Both the position numbers and the translations under genes were made by a program. A DNA stretch of 64,000 nucleotides from Cellulomonas hominis (GTDB lineage: Bacteria > Actinomycetota > Actinomycetes > Actinomycetales > Cellulomonadaceae). The stretch lies in assembly GCF_014201095.1 (NCBI RefSeq), contig NZ_JACHDN010000001.1:2666001-2730000 (forward strand), written 5' to 3'. The notes under the pieces are model-generated. The model was not told the DNA's origin. It did no database searches and worked only from the letters and a program-made list of their open reading frames with translations. Each line of letters begins with the position of its first letter. The stretch's first letter is position 1. Below are positions 1-9,476 of this stretch, one piece after another.

Positions 1-1035
1 GACCCGTCCGGTGCCGCAGGCGACGACGACGGGGACGCGACCGGCGCGCGGAGCGCGGACGCGGCGGTCCCGGACGCCCTCGACGAGGACGCGGCCCCGG
101 GCGACCCCGCGGGCCCGACCCTCACCGTCGCCGCCGTCGCCGGCCGGCTCGGCGTCGCCCCCGCCACCCTGCGCACGTGGGACCGCCGCTACGGCCTCGG
201 CCCCTCCGAGCACACGGCCGGAGCGCACCGGCGGTACAGCGCCCTCGACCTCGCGCGCCTCGTGACGATGCGCTCGCTCACGCTGGACGGCGTGCCGCCC
301 TCGGACGCCGCGCGCATCGCCCGCGAGGGCGGCGCCCCGGCCCCCGCGGCCCCCGCGCCGGTGCGGCACCTCGCCGCCGTCCCCGACGCCCGCCAGGACG
401 GGCTCGAGGCGCGGCGCCCGGACGCCCCGGCCACGCCGACCGCCGTGATCGACGCGGCCCTGCGCGCGGACGCCGACGCGGTCGCGCGCCTGCTCGCGCT
501 CGCCCCGGGCGACGACCTCGCGCGCTGGTGGTCGGACCTGGTGCAGCCCGCGCGGGCCGGGATCGCGTCGCGCACCGTGCTCGCCCGGCCCGGCGACGAG
601 CCCGACGCCCTGGTGGTCGCCGCCGCGCTCGCCGTGCTGCGCGTGCGGTCCGGCCGCGTCCCGTCGCACCCGTCCCGCCGCCGCATCGTCCTGCTGCTCG
701 CCGCGCCGGGTGAACCTCGGCCGCTGGCGCTGCACGTGCTCGCGGGCGCGCTCGCGGACGCGGGTGTCGACGCGCGGGTGGTCGCCGGCCCGACCGGCCG
801 GCACCGGCTGCTCGAGATCGCGGCGATGACGGCCCCGTCGGCCGTGGTGCTCAGCAGCGAGCTGCCCGCCCCCGACCTGGGCGTGGTGGCCGCGCTCGCG
901 GAGCAGCACCCCGACCTGCCGGTGTTCGCGATGGTGCCCGACGAGGCCGCCGGCGCCGTCCCGCTGGGCCGCCAGGTGCACCGCGTGCGCACCGTCCCGG
1001 GCCTCGTCCACGAGGTCCTCGCCGTCTGCGGCTGA
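1..1035 (+). CDS. MerR-type regulator with degenerate cobalamin-binding-like C-terminus (5' end cut)
   Basis: The gene enters from the left edge in frame 1, so the true start is not visible. An acidic, Ala/Gly/Asp-rich stretch of about 45 residues precedes a MerR winged helix (TVAAVAGRLGVAPATLRTWD followed by RRYGLGPSEHTAGAHRRYS), which is the CarA/CarH/LitR flavour of the family. The remaining 240 residues have the layout of the helical cap plus Rossmann-like B12-binding domain of that family. The DxHxxG cobalamin ligand motif is not visible; the equivalent stretch reads APGEPRPLAL. The protein is therefore probably a DNA-binding regulator that does not bind B12 through a lower-ligand His. 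It lies 104 nt upstream of the BldM-like gene on the same strand. The HTH call is firm; the B12-like fold is inference. Confidence 0.75.
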   Translation, partial: DPSGAAGDDDGDATGARSADAAVPDALDEDAAPGDPAGPTLTVAAVAGRLGVAPATLRTWDRRYGLGPSEHTAGAHRRYSALDLARLVTMRSLTLDGVPPSDAARIAREGGAPAPAAPAPVRHLAAVPDARQDGLEARRPDAPATPTAVIDAALRADADAVARLLALAPGDDLARWWSDLVQPARAGIASRTVLARPGDEPDALVVAAALAVLRVRSGRVPSHPSRRRIVLLLAAPGEPRPLALHVLAGALADAGVDARVVAGPTGRHRLLEIAAMTAPSAVVLSSELPAPDLGVVAALAEQHPDLPVFAMVPDEAAGAVPLGRQVHRVRTVPGLVHEVLAVCG

Positions 1036-1042
1036 CCGATCC

Positions 1043-1055
1043 GTGAGCGCTTCAC
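1043..1055. promoter_or_regulatory. Inverted repeat GTGA-N5-TCAC upstream of bldM-like gene
   Basis: GTGAGCGCTTCAC sits 8 nt after the MerR stop and about 85 nt before the BldM-like start, followed by GCTAACGT, which could supply a -10 element. It may be an operator for either regulator. The evidence is the symmetry alone. Confidence 0.3.
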
Positions 1056-1139
1056 GCTAACGTCGCGCCCGATCCGGCCGATACAGGAGAGAAGCCGGAT
1101 CCGCCAGGGTGCCGGCGCGACGGCGAGAGGTGGAGGTCG

Positions 1140-3399
<2,260 letters not shown>

Positions 3400-3405
3400 G
3401 CTGAA

Positions 3406-3445
3406 CGACGCAGGGCCGGGAGCGCGTGCTCCCGGCCCTGCGTCG
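3406..3445. terminator. Bidirectional hairpin terminator, guaB / XRE-murA
   Basis: Perfect 18-bp stem (3406-3423 pairing 3428-3445) with loop GCGT, 6 nt after the guaB stop and 11 nt before the convergent gene's stop. It can serve both strands. Confidence 0.85.
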
Positions 3446-3456
3446 CGCTCGGGGCG

Positions 3457-5052
3457 TCAGTCCCGGAACGTCTCGATCTGCGCGCCCAGCTCGACCAGCC
3501 GCTCCTGCAGCTGCTCGTAGCCGCGGGCGATGATGTCGACGTTGCGCAGCACGCTCGTGCCCTTGGCGGCGAGCATCGCCAGCAGGATGACGACGGCGGG
3601 CCGCAGGGCCGGCGGGCAGGACACCTCGGCACCGGACCAGCGGGTCGGGCCGGAGACCTGGAGGCGGTGCGCGTCGAGCAGCCGCACGTCCGCGCCGAGG
3701 CGGGTCAGGTCGGTCAGGTGGATCGCCCGGCCCTCGTAGACCCAGTCGTGCACGAGCGTCGACCCGGTCGCGCACGCGGCGATGACCGCGAAGAACGGCA
3801 GGTTGTCGATGTTGAGGCCGGGGAACGGCATCGGGTGGATCTTGTCCAGCGGCGCGCGCAGGTCGCTCGGGTGCACGGTGATGTCCACGAGCCGCGTGCG
3901 GCCGTTGCGGGCGGTGTACTCCTCGGACAGCGTGTAGCGCAGGCCCATCTCCGACAGCGTCGCCAGCTCGATCTCCATGAACTCGATCGGCACCCGGCCG
4001 ACGGTGATCTCGGAGCCGGTGACGATGCCGGCGGTGAGCAGGCTCATCGCCTCGACCGGGTCCTCGGACACCGCGTACTCCACGTCGGCGTCGATCTGCG
4101 ACCGGCCGTGCACGCGCAGCGTCGTGGTGCCGATGCCCTCGATCCGCACGCCCAGCAGCTCCAGGTAGAAGCACAGGTCCTGGACCATGTAGTTCGGGCT
4201 GGCGTTGCGGATCGTGGTGACGCCGTCCCGGTGCGCGGCGGCCATGAGGGCGTTCTCGGTGACGGTGTCGCCGCGCTCGGTCAGGACGATCGACAGGTTC
4301 TCGGTCTCCGGGTCGGTCACGCGGGCCAGGTAGCGCCCGCCGCTCGCGGTCACGGACAGCCCGAACGGCCGCAGCGCGATCATGTGCGGCTCGACGGTCC
4401 GGCTGCCGAGGTCGCAGCCGCCCGCGTACGGGAGCCGGAACTCGTCCTGCTGCCCCAGCAGCGGGCCGAAGAACATGATGATCGACCGGGTCCGGCGCGC
4501 GGCGTCGACGTCGATGGCCTCGAGGTCGAGGTCCTTCGGCACGACGATCTCGAGGTCGTGGCCGTCGCTCGACCACGTCGCGCGGACGCCGACGGACCGC
4601 AGGACGTCGACGATCCGGTCGACCTCGACGATGCGCGCCACGTTCCGCAGCCGGGTCGTGCCGCGGTTGAGCAGGGAGGCGCACAGCAGCGCGACGGCGC
4701 CGTTCTTCGAGGTGTTCACGTCGAGCCGGCCCGACAGCTGCACGCCGCCGTGCACGCGCAGGTGCGTGTGCTGCGGGCCGCCGAGGGTGACGATCGGGGA
4801 GTCGAGCGCGGCGCCGATCCGGGTCAGCATGTCGAGGCTGACGTTCTGCGCGCCCTGCTCGATGCGGTGCACCGCGGACTGGCTGGTGCCGAGGAGCTCG
4901 GCGAGCTGGGTCTGCGTGAGGCCGCGGTGGCGGCGCGCGGACCGGACGAGCGAGCCCACGTGCGCGAGCTGCTCGGGGAGGGTGGGGGTGACGACGGGGA
5001 TGGACGAGGTCACCGTCTGGACGGCTCCGGTCGTCGGGTTGGTCAGGGTCAC
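3457..5052 (-). CDS. XRE helix-turn-helix fused to MurA-like UDP-GlcNAc enolpyruvyltransferase
   Basis: 531 aa against about 420 for a standalone MurA. The N-terminal 95 residues hold an XRE/Cro helix-turn-helix (RGLTQTQLAELLGTSQSAVH). From about residue 98 the protein is an EPSP-synthase-fold MurA. The usual catalytic residues can be read: Lys-Asn in SKNGA, the PEP-binding Cys213 in GGCDLGSRTVEPH, Asp in FPGLNIDNLPF and Arg in YEGRAIHLTDL. It is expected to transfer enolpyruvyl from PEP to UDP-GlcNAc, the first step of peptidoglycan synthesis, while also binding DNA. The GTG start at 5052 has TAGCGT 7 nt upstream and an inverted repeat overlapping that box, consistent with autoregulation. 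It could be a second MurA paralogue or a regulator that senses cell-wall precursors; sequence alone does not decide. Confidence 0.88.
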   Translation of the reverse strand: MTLTNPTTGAVQTVTSSIPVVTPTLPEQLAHVGSLVRSARRHRGLTQTQLAELLGTSQSAVHRIEQGAQNVSLDMLTRIGAALDSPIVTLGGPQHTHLRVHGGVQLSGRLDVNTSKNGAVALLCASLLNRGTTRLRNVARIVEVDRIVDVLRSVGVRATWSSDGHDLEIVVPKDLDLEAIDVDAARRTRSIIMFFGPLLGQQDEFRLPYAGGCDLGSRTVEPHMIALRPFGLSVTASGGRYLARVTDPETENLSIVLTERGDTVTENALMAAAHRDGVTTIRNASPNYMVQDLCFYLELLGVRIEGIGTTTLRVHGRSQIDADVEYAVSEDPVEAMSLLTAGIVTGSEITVGRVPIEFMEIELATLSEMGLRYTLSEEYTARNGRTRLVDITVHPSDLRAPLDKIHPMPFPGLNIDNLPFFAVIAACATGSTLVHDWVYEGRAIHLTDLTRLGADVRLLDAHRLQVSGPTRWSGAEVSCPPALRPAVVILLAMLAAKGTSVLRNVDIIARGYEQLQERLVELGAQIETFRD

Positions 5053-5059
5053 GGCGACG

Positions 5060-5065
5060 ACGCTA
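5060..5065 (-). promoter_or_regulatory. XRE-murA -10 element (leaderless)
   Basis: On the minus strand TAGCGT ends 7 nt before the GTG start. Its first two bases lie inside the TATCTC-N6-GAGATA palindrome, so a bound repressor would block it. Confidence 0.45.
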
Positions 5066-5081
5066 TCTCATGGATGAGATA
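5064..5081. promoter_or_regulatory. Operator-like palindrome TATCTC-N6-GAGATA at XRE-murA promoter
   Basis: TATCTCATGGATGAGATA has 8-bp arms around GG and overlaps the predicted -10 of the XRE-murA gene. A weaker, partial copy (ACTCACGGACGAGAT) lies at 5139-5153. The same TATCTC-N6-GAGATA arrangement recurs at the sucC promoter (43228-43245). Confidence 0.6.
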
Positions 5082-5175
5082 TCGGCGCGCGGGGGGATGG
5101 GGAGATCGTGTGTGCGGCGCCGGGGCGCGCGGGCCGCAACTCACGGACGAGATGTCCGCGCAGGTCAGGTGGCCG

Positions 5176-5964
5176 TCAGGCGATCAGCGTGTCCTGCACC
5201 GGGCGCCCCGCGAACCGCAGGTCCCGGGCGGGGTCGTGGGCCGGCGCGGCCAGCTCCCGGCGCCGGCCACGGCTCGGCCACGTCGCCTCGGCGCCCGGCC
5301 CGGCGTGCCCGCGCTCGGCCCGCCACGCGTTGAACGCCTCCGCCCAGGCCCGGTGCGCGGTGACCTGGTAGTCGTGCAGCGACAGGAGGTCCAGCTCGCC
5401 GAGGTGCGGGAACCGCCCCACGATCCGCTCCAGCACGTCGAGCGTCGCGACGACGTCCACGTCCGCCGTGTGCAGGCTGCCGGTGTCGACCACCTGGTAG
5501 ACGCCGCACAGGTCGACGAGCTTGCGCTTGCCCTGCCGGTACCGGTCCTCGGCGCGGTCGAGCACCAGCGGGTCGATGACGGGTCGCACCTCGCCGTCCA
5601 GGCGGTCCTCGACGGTCGGCAGGCGGTGCCGGCGCAGCTCGGCCTCGAGCAGGCACAGGTCGAACGACGCGTTGTACGCCACGACCGGTGTACCGGCCCG
5701 CACCGCGTCCGCGATGAGGCCGGCGATCTCGTCCAGCGCGGGCCGGGGGGCCACGCCGTGCTCGCGGGCGTGCTCGGTGCTGATGCCGTGGATCGCGCTC
5801 GCGCCCTCCGGGATCGGGACGCCCGGGTCGATCAGCCAGGTCCGCACGTCGGTGCCGCCCGCGTGCCGGCGCACCAGCGCCGCCGTGACGATCCGGTCGT
5901 GGTCGACGTCGACGCCGGTGGTCTCGGTGTCGAAGCCGAGCAGCGGCCCGTCGGTCCAGGTCAT
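5176..5964 (-). CDS. DEDDh 3'-5' exonuclease (DnaQ/PolIII epsilon-like)
   Basis: 262 aa. The exonuclease fold spans about 5-185: Exo I FDTETTG with the metal-binding Asp and Glu, Exo II in YNASFDLCLLEAEL, and Exo III with His and Asp in SLHTADVDVVATL, the His-x4-Asp spacing of DEDDh enzymes. The C-terminal 75 residues are not recognised. It removes nucleotides from 3' ends, in proofreading, repair or RNA turnover. The ATG at 5964 is chosen because GGAAGGAG stands 8 nt upstream; an upstream extension in the same frame lacks signals. It is a standalone exonuclease, not the replicative polymerase subunit with its C-terminal alpha-binding tail, though that cannot be excluded. Confidence 0.88.
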   Translation of the reverse strand: MTWTDGPLLGFDTETTGVDVDHDRIVTAALVRRHAGGTDVRTWLIDPGVPIPEGASAIHGISTEHAREHGVAPRPALDEIAGLIADAVRAGTPVVAYNASFDLCLLEAELRRHRLPTVEDRLDGEVRPVIDPLVLDRAEDRYRQGKRKLVDLCGVYQVVDTGSLHTADVDVVATLDVLERIVGRFPHLGELDLLSLHDYQVTAHRAWAEAFNAWRAERGHAGPGAEATWPSRGRRRELAAPAHDPARDLRFAGRPVQDTLIA

Positions 5965-6168
5965 GCGTCCCACTCCTTCCAGCGCCGCCAGCATCGCACC
6001 GACCACCCACGCGCCCCGGGAACCGCCCCCGGCCTGTCGCCGGTCCGTCCCCGGTCCGTCCCCGGTCCGGCGGCGCCCGGATGCGCCCGGATGCGCCCCG
6101 CCGCCGCGCGGGTGAGGGTGGAGGGAACCCCGCGGAACCCCGGGGACCCCCGAACGGAAGGAGACGTC

Positions 6169-6723
6169 ATGGCACGCCTGACCGGCCGGACCGTCGCGTT
6201 CCTGACCAGTGACAAGGGCATCGAGGAGCCGGAGCTGACCACGCCCTGGCAGGCCGTGGCCGACGAGGGCGGCACCCCGGTGCTGGTGTCGGCGCAGCCC
6301 GGCACCGTGAGCGCGGTGAACAACGACCTCGACCCGGGTGGTGACTACCCGGTCGACCGCACCCTCGACCAGGTGTCGGCGGACGACTTCGACGCGCTCG
6401 TCATCCCGGGCGGCACCGTCAACGCCGACACCCTGCGCACCCAGGAGGGTGCGCAGGCCCTGGTGAAGGCCTTCGTCGGCGCCGGCAAGCCCGTCGCCGC
6501 GATCTGCCACGGCCCGTGGACGCTGATCGAGGCCGGCGTCGTGGACGGCGTCACGCTGACGTCGTACCCGAGCCTGGCGACCGACCTGCGCAACGCCGGC
6601 GCCGCCTGGGTGGACCGCGAGGTCGTCGTCGCGCAGACCGGCGGCAGCACGCTCATCACCTCGCGGGACCCCGACGACCTGCCCGCCTTCTGCGCGGCGG
6701 TCGTGGACGCGGTCGCGGGCTGA
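6169..6723 (+). CDS. DJ-1/PfpI family protein (type 1 glutamine amidotransferase-like)
   Basis: 184 aa, a complete single-domain DJ-1/PfpI protein. The nucleophilic elbow AICHGPW carries Cys113 with the adjacent His, and Glu near position 17-18 (GIEEPELTTPW) matches the acidic partner seen in this family. The family includes stress-protective glyoxalases/deglycases and cytosolic peptidases; which activity applies here cannot be told. GGAAGGAG at 6156-6163 fixes the ATG. It is divergent from the exonuclease and stands alone. Confidence 0.9.
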   Translation: MARLTGRTVAFLTSDKGIEEPELTTPWQAVADEGGTPVLVSAQPGTVSAVNNDLDPGGDYPVDRTLDQVSADDFDALVIPGGTVNADTLRTQEGAQALVKAFVGAGKPVAAICHGPWTLIEAGVVDGVTLTSYPSLATDLRNAGAAWVDREVVVAQTGGSTLITSRDPDDLPAFCAAVVDAVAG

Positions 6724-6769
6724 GCACCGCCGGCGCGGACGTCCCCGGCGGCGGGGGCGTCCGCGCCGG

Positions 6770-6775
6770 TAGCCT
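6770..6775 (+). promoter_or_regulatory. guaB3 -10 element (leaderless)
   Basis: TAGCCT followed by 6 nt and the GTG start at 6782. Confidence 0.45.
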
Positions 6776-6781
6776 GGGCCG

Positions 6782-7906
6782 GTGAGCAACGAGATCGAGA
6801 TCGGCCGCGGCAAGCGGGGGCGGCGCGCGTACTCCTTCGACGACATCGCCGTGGTGCCCTCCCGGCGCACGCGGGACCCGGAGGAGGTCTCCGTCGGCTG
6901 GCAGATCGACGCCTACCACTTCGACCTCCCGGTGCTCGCCGCGCCGATGGACTCGGTGATGAGCCCGGCGACCGCCGTGGCCCTCGGCCGGGCCGGCGGG
7001 CTGGGCGTCCTCGACCTCGAGGGCCTGTGGACGCGGTACGACGACCCGGCACCGCTGCTCGAGCAGATCGCCGAGCTGCCCGCGGACGAGGCGACCGCCC
7101 GGATGCAGGAGATCTACTCCGCCCCGATCCAGCCCGAGCTGATCCGCCGCCGCATCGGCGAGATCCGCGACGCCGGCGTGACCGTGGCCGGGGCGCTGTC
7201 GCCGCAGCGCACGCAGGAGTTCTGGAAGGACGTCGTCGACGCCGGCGTCGACCTGTTCGTCATCCGCGGCACGACCGTCTCCGCGGAGCACGTCTCCGGC
7301 CGCGCCGAGCCGCTCAACCTCAAGCGGTTCATCTACGAGCTCGACGTCCCCGTGATCGTCGGCGGCGCGTCCACCTACACCGCGGCCCTGCACCTCATGC
7401 GCACCGGCGCGGCCGGGGTCCTCGTCGGGTTCGGCGGCGGCGCGGCGCACACCACCCGCGTGTCGCTCGGCATCCACGCCCCGATGGCCACCGCGGTCGC
7501 CGACGTCGCGGCCGCCCGGCGCGACTACCTCGACGAGTCCGGCGGCCGGTACGTGCACGTCATCGCCGACGGCGGCGTCGGCCGCTCCGGCGACCTGGTC
7601 AAGGCCGTCGCGTGCGGCGCGGACGCCGTCATGCTCGGCGCCGCGCTCGCCCGCGCCACCGACGCCCCCGGGCAGGGCTGGCACTGGGGCCCCGAGGCCC
7701 ACCACCCGCACCTGCCGCGCGGCGAGCGGGTGCAGGTCGGGCAGACCGGGACGCTGCAGCAGGTCCTGTTCGGCCCCGGGCACACCGCCGACGGCACGCT
7801 CAACCTCATCGGCGCGCTGCGCCGGGCGATGGCGACCACCGGGTACTCGGACCTCAAGGAGTTCCAGCGGGTGGAGATCGTGGTCTCCCCGTACCAGCCG
7901 CGCTGA
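6782..7906 (+). CDS. guaB3: GuaB3-family IMP dehydrogenase-related protein
   Basis: 374 aa. It has the IMPDH/GMP-reductase barrel (YSFDDIAVVPSRRTRDP near the N-terminus, PMDSVMSPATAVALGRAGGLG, VIADGGVGRSGDLVKAVACG) but no CBS insert. The loop that carries the catalytic Cys in GuaB reads GFGGGAAHTTR, so the nucleophile is absent. GuaB3 proteins sit beside guaB throughout Actinobacteria, and their reaction there is not settled (a GMP reductase or a regulatory role have been discussed). The GTG start is supported by a TAGCCT box 6 nt before it and by alignment of the first residues. A strong terminator follows. Confidence 0.9.
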   Translation: MSNEIEIGRGKRGRRAYSFDDIAVVPSRRTRDPEEVSVGWQIDAYHFDLPVLAAPMDSVMSPATAVALGRAGGLGVLDLEGLWTRYDDPAPLLEQIAELPADEATARMQEIYSAPIQPELIRRRIGEIRDAGVTVAGALSPQRTQEFWKDVVDAGVDLFVIRGTTVSAEHVSGRAEPLNLKRFIYELDVPVIVGGASTYTAALHLMRTGAAGVLVGFGGGAAHTTRVSLGIHAPMATAVADVAAARRDYLDESGGRYVHVIADGGVGRSGDLVKAVACGADAVMLGAALARATDAPGQGWHWGPEAHHPHLPRGERVQVGQTGTLQQVLFGPGHTADGTLNLIGALRRAMATTGYSDLKEFQRVEIVVSPYQPR

Positions 7907-7936
7907 CCGCGGGCGCGCCCCGCGCGCCGCACCGCA

Positions 7937-7973
7937 CCGAGGGCCGCTCTCCCGCCGGGAGGGCGGCCCTCGG
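7937..7973 (+). terminator. Hairpin terminator after guaB3
   Basis: 17-bp stem (10 perfect pairs CCGAGGGCCG/CGGCCCTCGG, then CUCUCCC/GGGAGGG with one G-U) closed by GCC, 31 nt after the stop. Confidence 0.8.
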
Positions 7974-8049
7974 CGCGTCGGTCCCGCGGCCGCAGCCGGC
8001 GGCGGAGGTGGCGGTGGTGGCGTGCGGCCGCCGGGGCCGGCCGGGCCGA

Positions 8050-8371
8050 CGAGATCGGCACCCCCGACCGAGATCGGTGGCCCTGCCGACCGATCTCGGC
8101 GCGACCGACCGATCTCGGCGTCGTCCCCGCGTCGGCCCCACGTCGACCCGCGCCCGGGCCGTCCCGACGTGCGCCGTCTCGTCCCGCGCCGCGCAACCCG
8201 GCGACGGCCGCTGTCCCACGATCGCCGAGATAGGACCTCCGCGCCGAGATAGGGCGGTGCACGGACCTATCTCGGCCCGCGGGCCCGATCTCGGCGGGAA
8301 CGGGCCGCCAGCCAGCGTCCTTCCGCGCGTCCCGCCCGCCCGCCGAGATCGGCACTCCCGACCGAGATCGG
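8050..8371. repeat. Interspersed CCGATCTCGG / CCGAGATCGG elements, both orientations
   Basis: Ten copies of a 10-bp core lie at about 8050, 8068, 8090, 8109, 8225, 8244, 8266, 8285, 8343 and 8362. They appear in both orientations, with the variant CCGAGATAGG / CCTATCTCGG in the middle. No protein-like frame runs through the region. Together with the tandem part downstream it fills a gene-free stretch between guaB3 and the PTS operon. Confidence 0.8.
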
Positions 8372-8383
8372 TCACCCCACCGA

Positions 8384-8559
8384 CCGATGTCGGCGCGACC
8401 TACCGATCTCGGTGAGGGCCGACCGATGTCGGCGAGGCCGACCGATGTCGGCGAGGACGACCGATGTCGGCGCGACCTACCGATCTCGGCGAGGACCGAC
8501 CGATGTCGGCGAGGACCTGCCGATCCCGGCGAGGACCTGCCGATCCCGGCGGGGCGGTG
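8384..8559. repeat. Tandem array, nine 19-20 bp units with core CCGATNTCGG
   Basis: Unit starts are 8384, 8403, 8423, 8442, 8461, 8480, 8500, 8520 and 8540. The consensus is CCGATSTCGGCGAGGACCKA; the last two cores read CCGATCCCGG. The first unit and the start of the second recur exactly 77 bp later (8461), a higher-order repeat that suggests expansion by unequal exchange. Each core is an inverted repeat CCGA-N2-TCGG, so cores recur roughly every two helical turns. Confidence 0.85.
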
Positions 8560-8597
8560 CGACCTCCCGGGACCCCCGGTTCAGTCCGTTCCAGAGT

Positions 8598-8634
8598 GGG
8601 TTTGGGTTTGGATCGCTTTGAATGGTTGTGTTTC
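8598..8634. promoter_or_regulatory. Low-GC control region of the fructose PTS operon
   Basis: An AT-richer island with three T-rich steps, TTTGGG (8601), TTTGGA (8607) and TTTGAA (8617), ends about 80 nt before the DeoR start. Direct repeats of this kind are typical operators for DeoR-family sugar regulators. Binding by the product of the next gene is inference. Confidence 0.45.
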
Positions 8635-8714
8635 CGACCGGGGTGCGGCATGCTGGGTGCAGCAGCCAGCGCCGGACGGACCCGGCGGGCACCACACGGA
8701 CCGACGGAGACCTC

Positions 8715-9476
8715 GTGTACGCAACGGAGCGCCAGCAGCAGATCCTCGCCGCCGCGCGGCGGGACGGCCGCGTCGACGTCGCGTCCCTCGCCACGCTGCT
8801 CGACGTCACCCCGGAGACCGTGCGCCGCGACCTGACGGTCCTGGAGCGGCACGGCCTGGTCCGGCGGGTCCACGGCGGGGCGATCCCGGTGGAGCAGCTG
8901 GGGTTCGAGCCGGGCCTCGCGCAGCGCGAGGGCCTGCTGTCGGGGGAGAAGGACCGGATCGCGAAGGCCGCCCTCGACGAGCTGCCGGACGGCGGCGCCC
9001 TCATCCTCGACGCCGGCACGACGACCGTGCGCCTCGCCGAGCTGCTGCCGACCGACCGGGAGCTCACGGTCGTCACGCACGCCCTGCCGGTCGCCACGGT
9101 GCTCGCGACCCGGCCCGGCATCACGCTGCACCTCGTCGGCGGGACGGTGCGCGGCCGGACGCTCGCAGCGGTCGGGACCTGGGCCCTGCGGGAGCTCGCC
9201 GACATCCGCGCGGACGTCGCGTTCCTCGGCACGAACGGCCTGAGCGTCGAGCACGGCCTCACCACGCCGGACCTCGCGGAGGCCGAGGTGAAGCGGGCTC
9301 TGGTGCGGGCCGCCCGCCGGACCGTGGTGCTCGCGGACCACACGAAGCTCGGCCGGGAGGACTTCGCGCACGTCGCGGCGCTCGCCGACGTGGACACCCT
9401 GGTCACCGACTCCGGCGTCCAGCCCGAGCTGGCCGACGAGATCGAGGCCGCCGGACCGCGGGTGGTGCGCGCATGA
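8715..9476 (+). CDS. DeoR/GlpR-family transcriptional regulator of fructose PTS operon
   Basis: 253 aa. The N-terminal DeoR helix-turn-helix (about 16-45, VDVASLATLLDVTPETVRRD followed by LTVLERHGLVRRVHGGAIP) is followed by a DeoRC sugar-phosphate sensor domain (ILDAGTTTVRLAELL, LVGGTVRGRTLAAVG, FLGTNGLSVEHG, LADHTKLGRE). In this family the effector is a phosphosugar; with fruK and a fructose PTS downstream, fructose-1-phosphate is the likely ligand. The GTG at 8715 is chosen over an upstream in-frame ATG because GGAG lies at 8706-8709 and the family begins here. The stop overlaps the next start (ATGA). Confidence 0.9.
   Translation: MYATERQQQILAAARRDGRVDVASLATLLDVTPETVRRDLTVLERHGLVRRVHGGAIPVEQLGFEPGLAQREGLLSGEKDRIAKAALDELPDGGALILDAGTTTVRLAELLPTDRELTVVTHALPVATVLATRPGITLHLVGGTVRGRTLAAVGTWALRELADIRADVAFLGTNGLSVEHGLTTPDLAEAEVKRALVRAARRTVVLADHTKLGREDFAHVAALADVDTLVTDSGVQPELADEIEAAGPRVVRA

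Noticed and set aside
3667..6168. Very long plus-strand open frame running through the XRE-murA and exonuclease genes
   Set aside because: It is the antisense of two well-supported genes; its composition (Arg/His/Asp-rich, no domains) is that of a high-GC shadow. Only its last part, from 6169, is a real gene.
8050..8559. CRISPR array
   Set aside because: Units are 19-20 bp with no unique spacers, the core varies, and no cas genes are near.
8387..8714. Open frame through the repeat array into the DeoR gene region
   Set aside because: It reads as a repetitive translation of the array with no domain and no ribosome site; other frames are equally open.
8622..8714. Longer start for the DeoR regulator
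   Set aside because: The extra 31 residues do not belong to the family and cross the likely operator; GTG at 8715 has a ribosome site.
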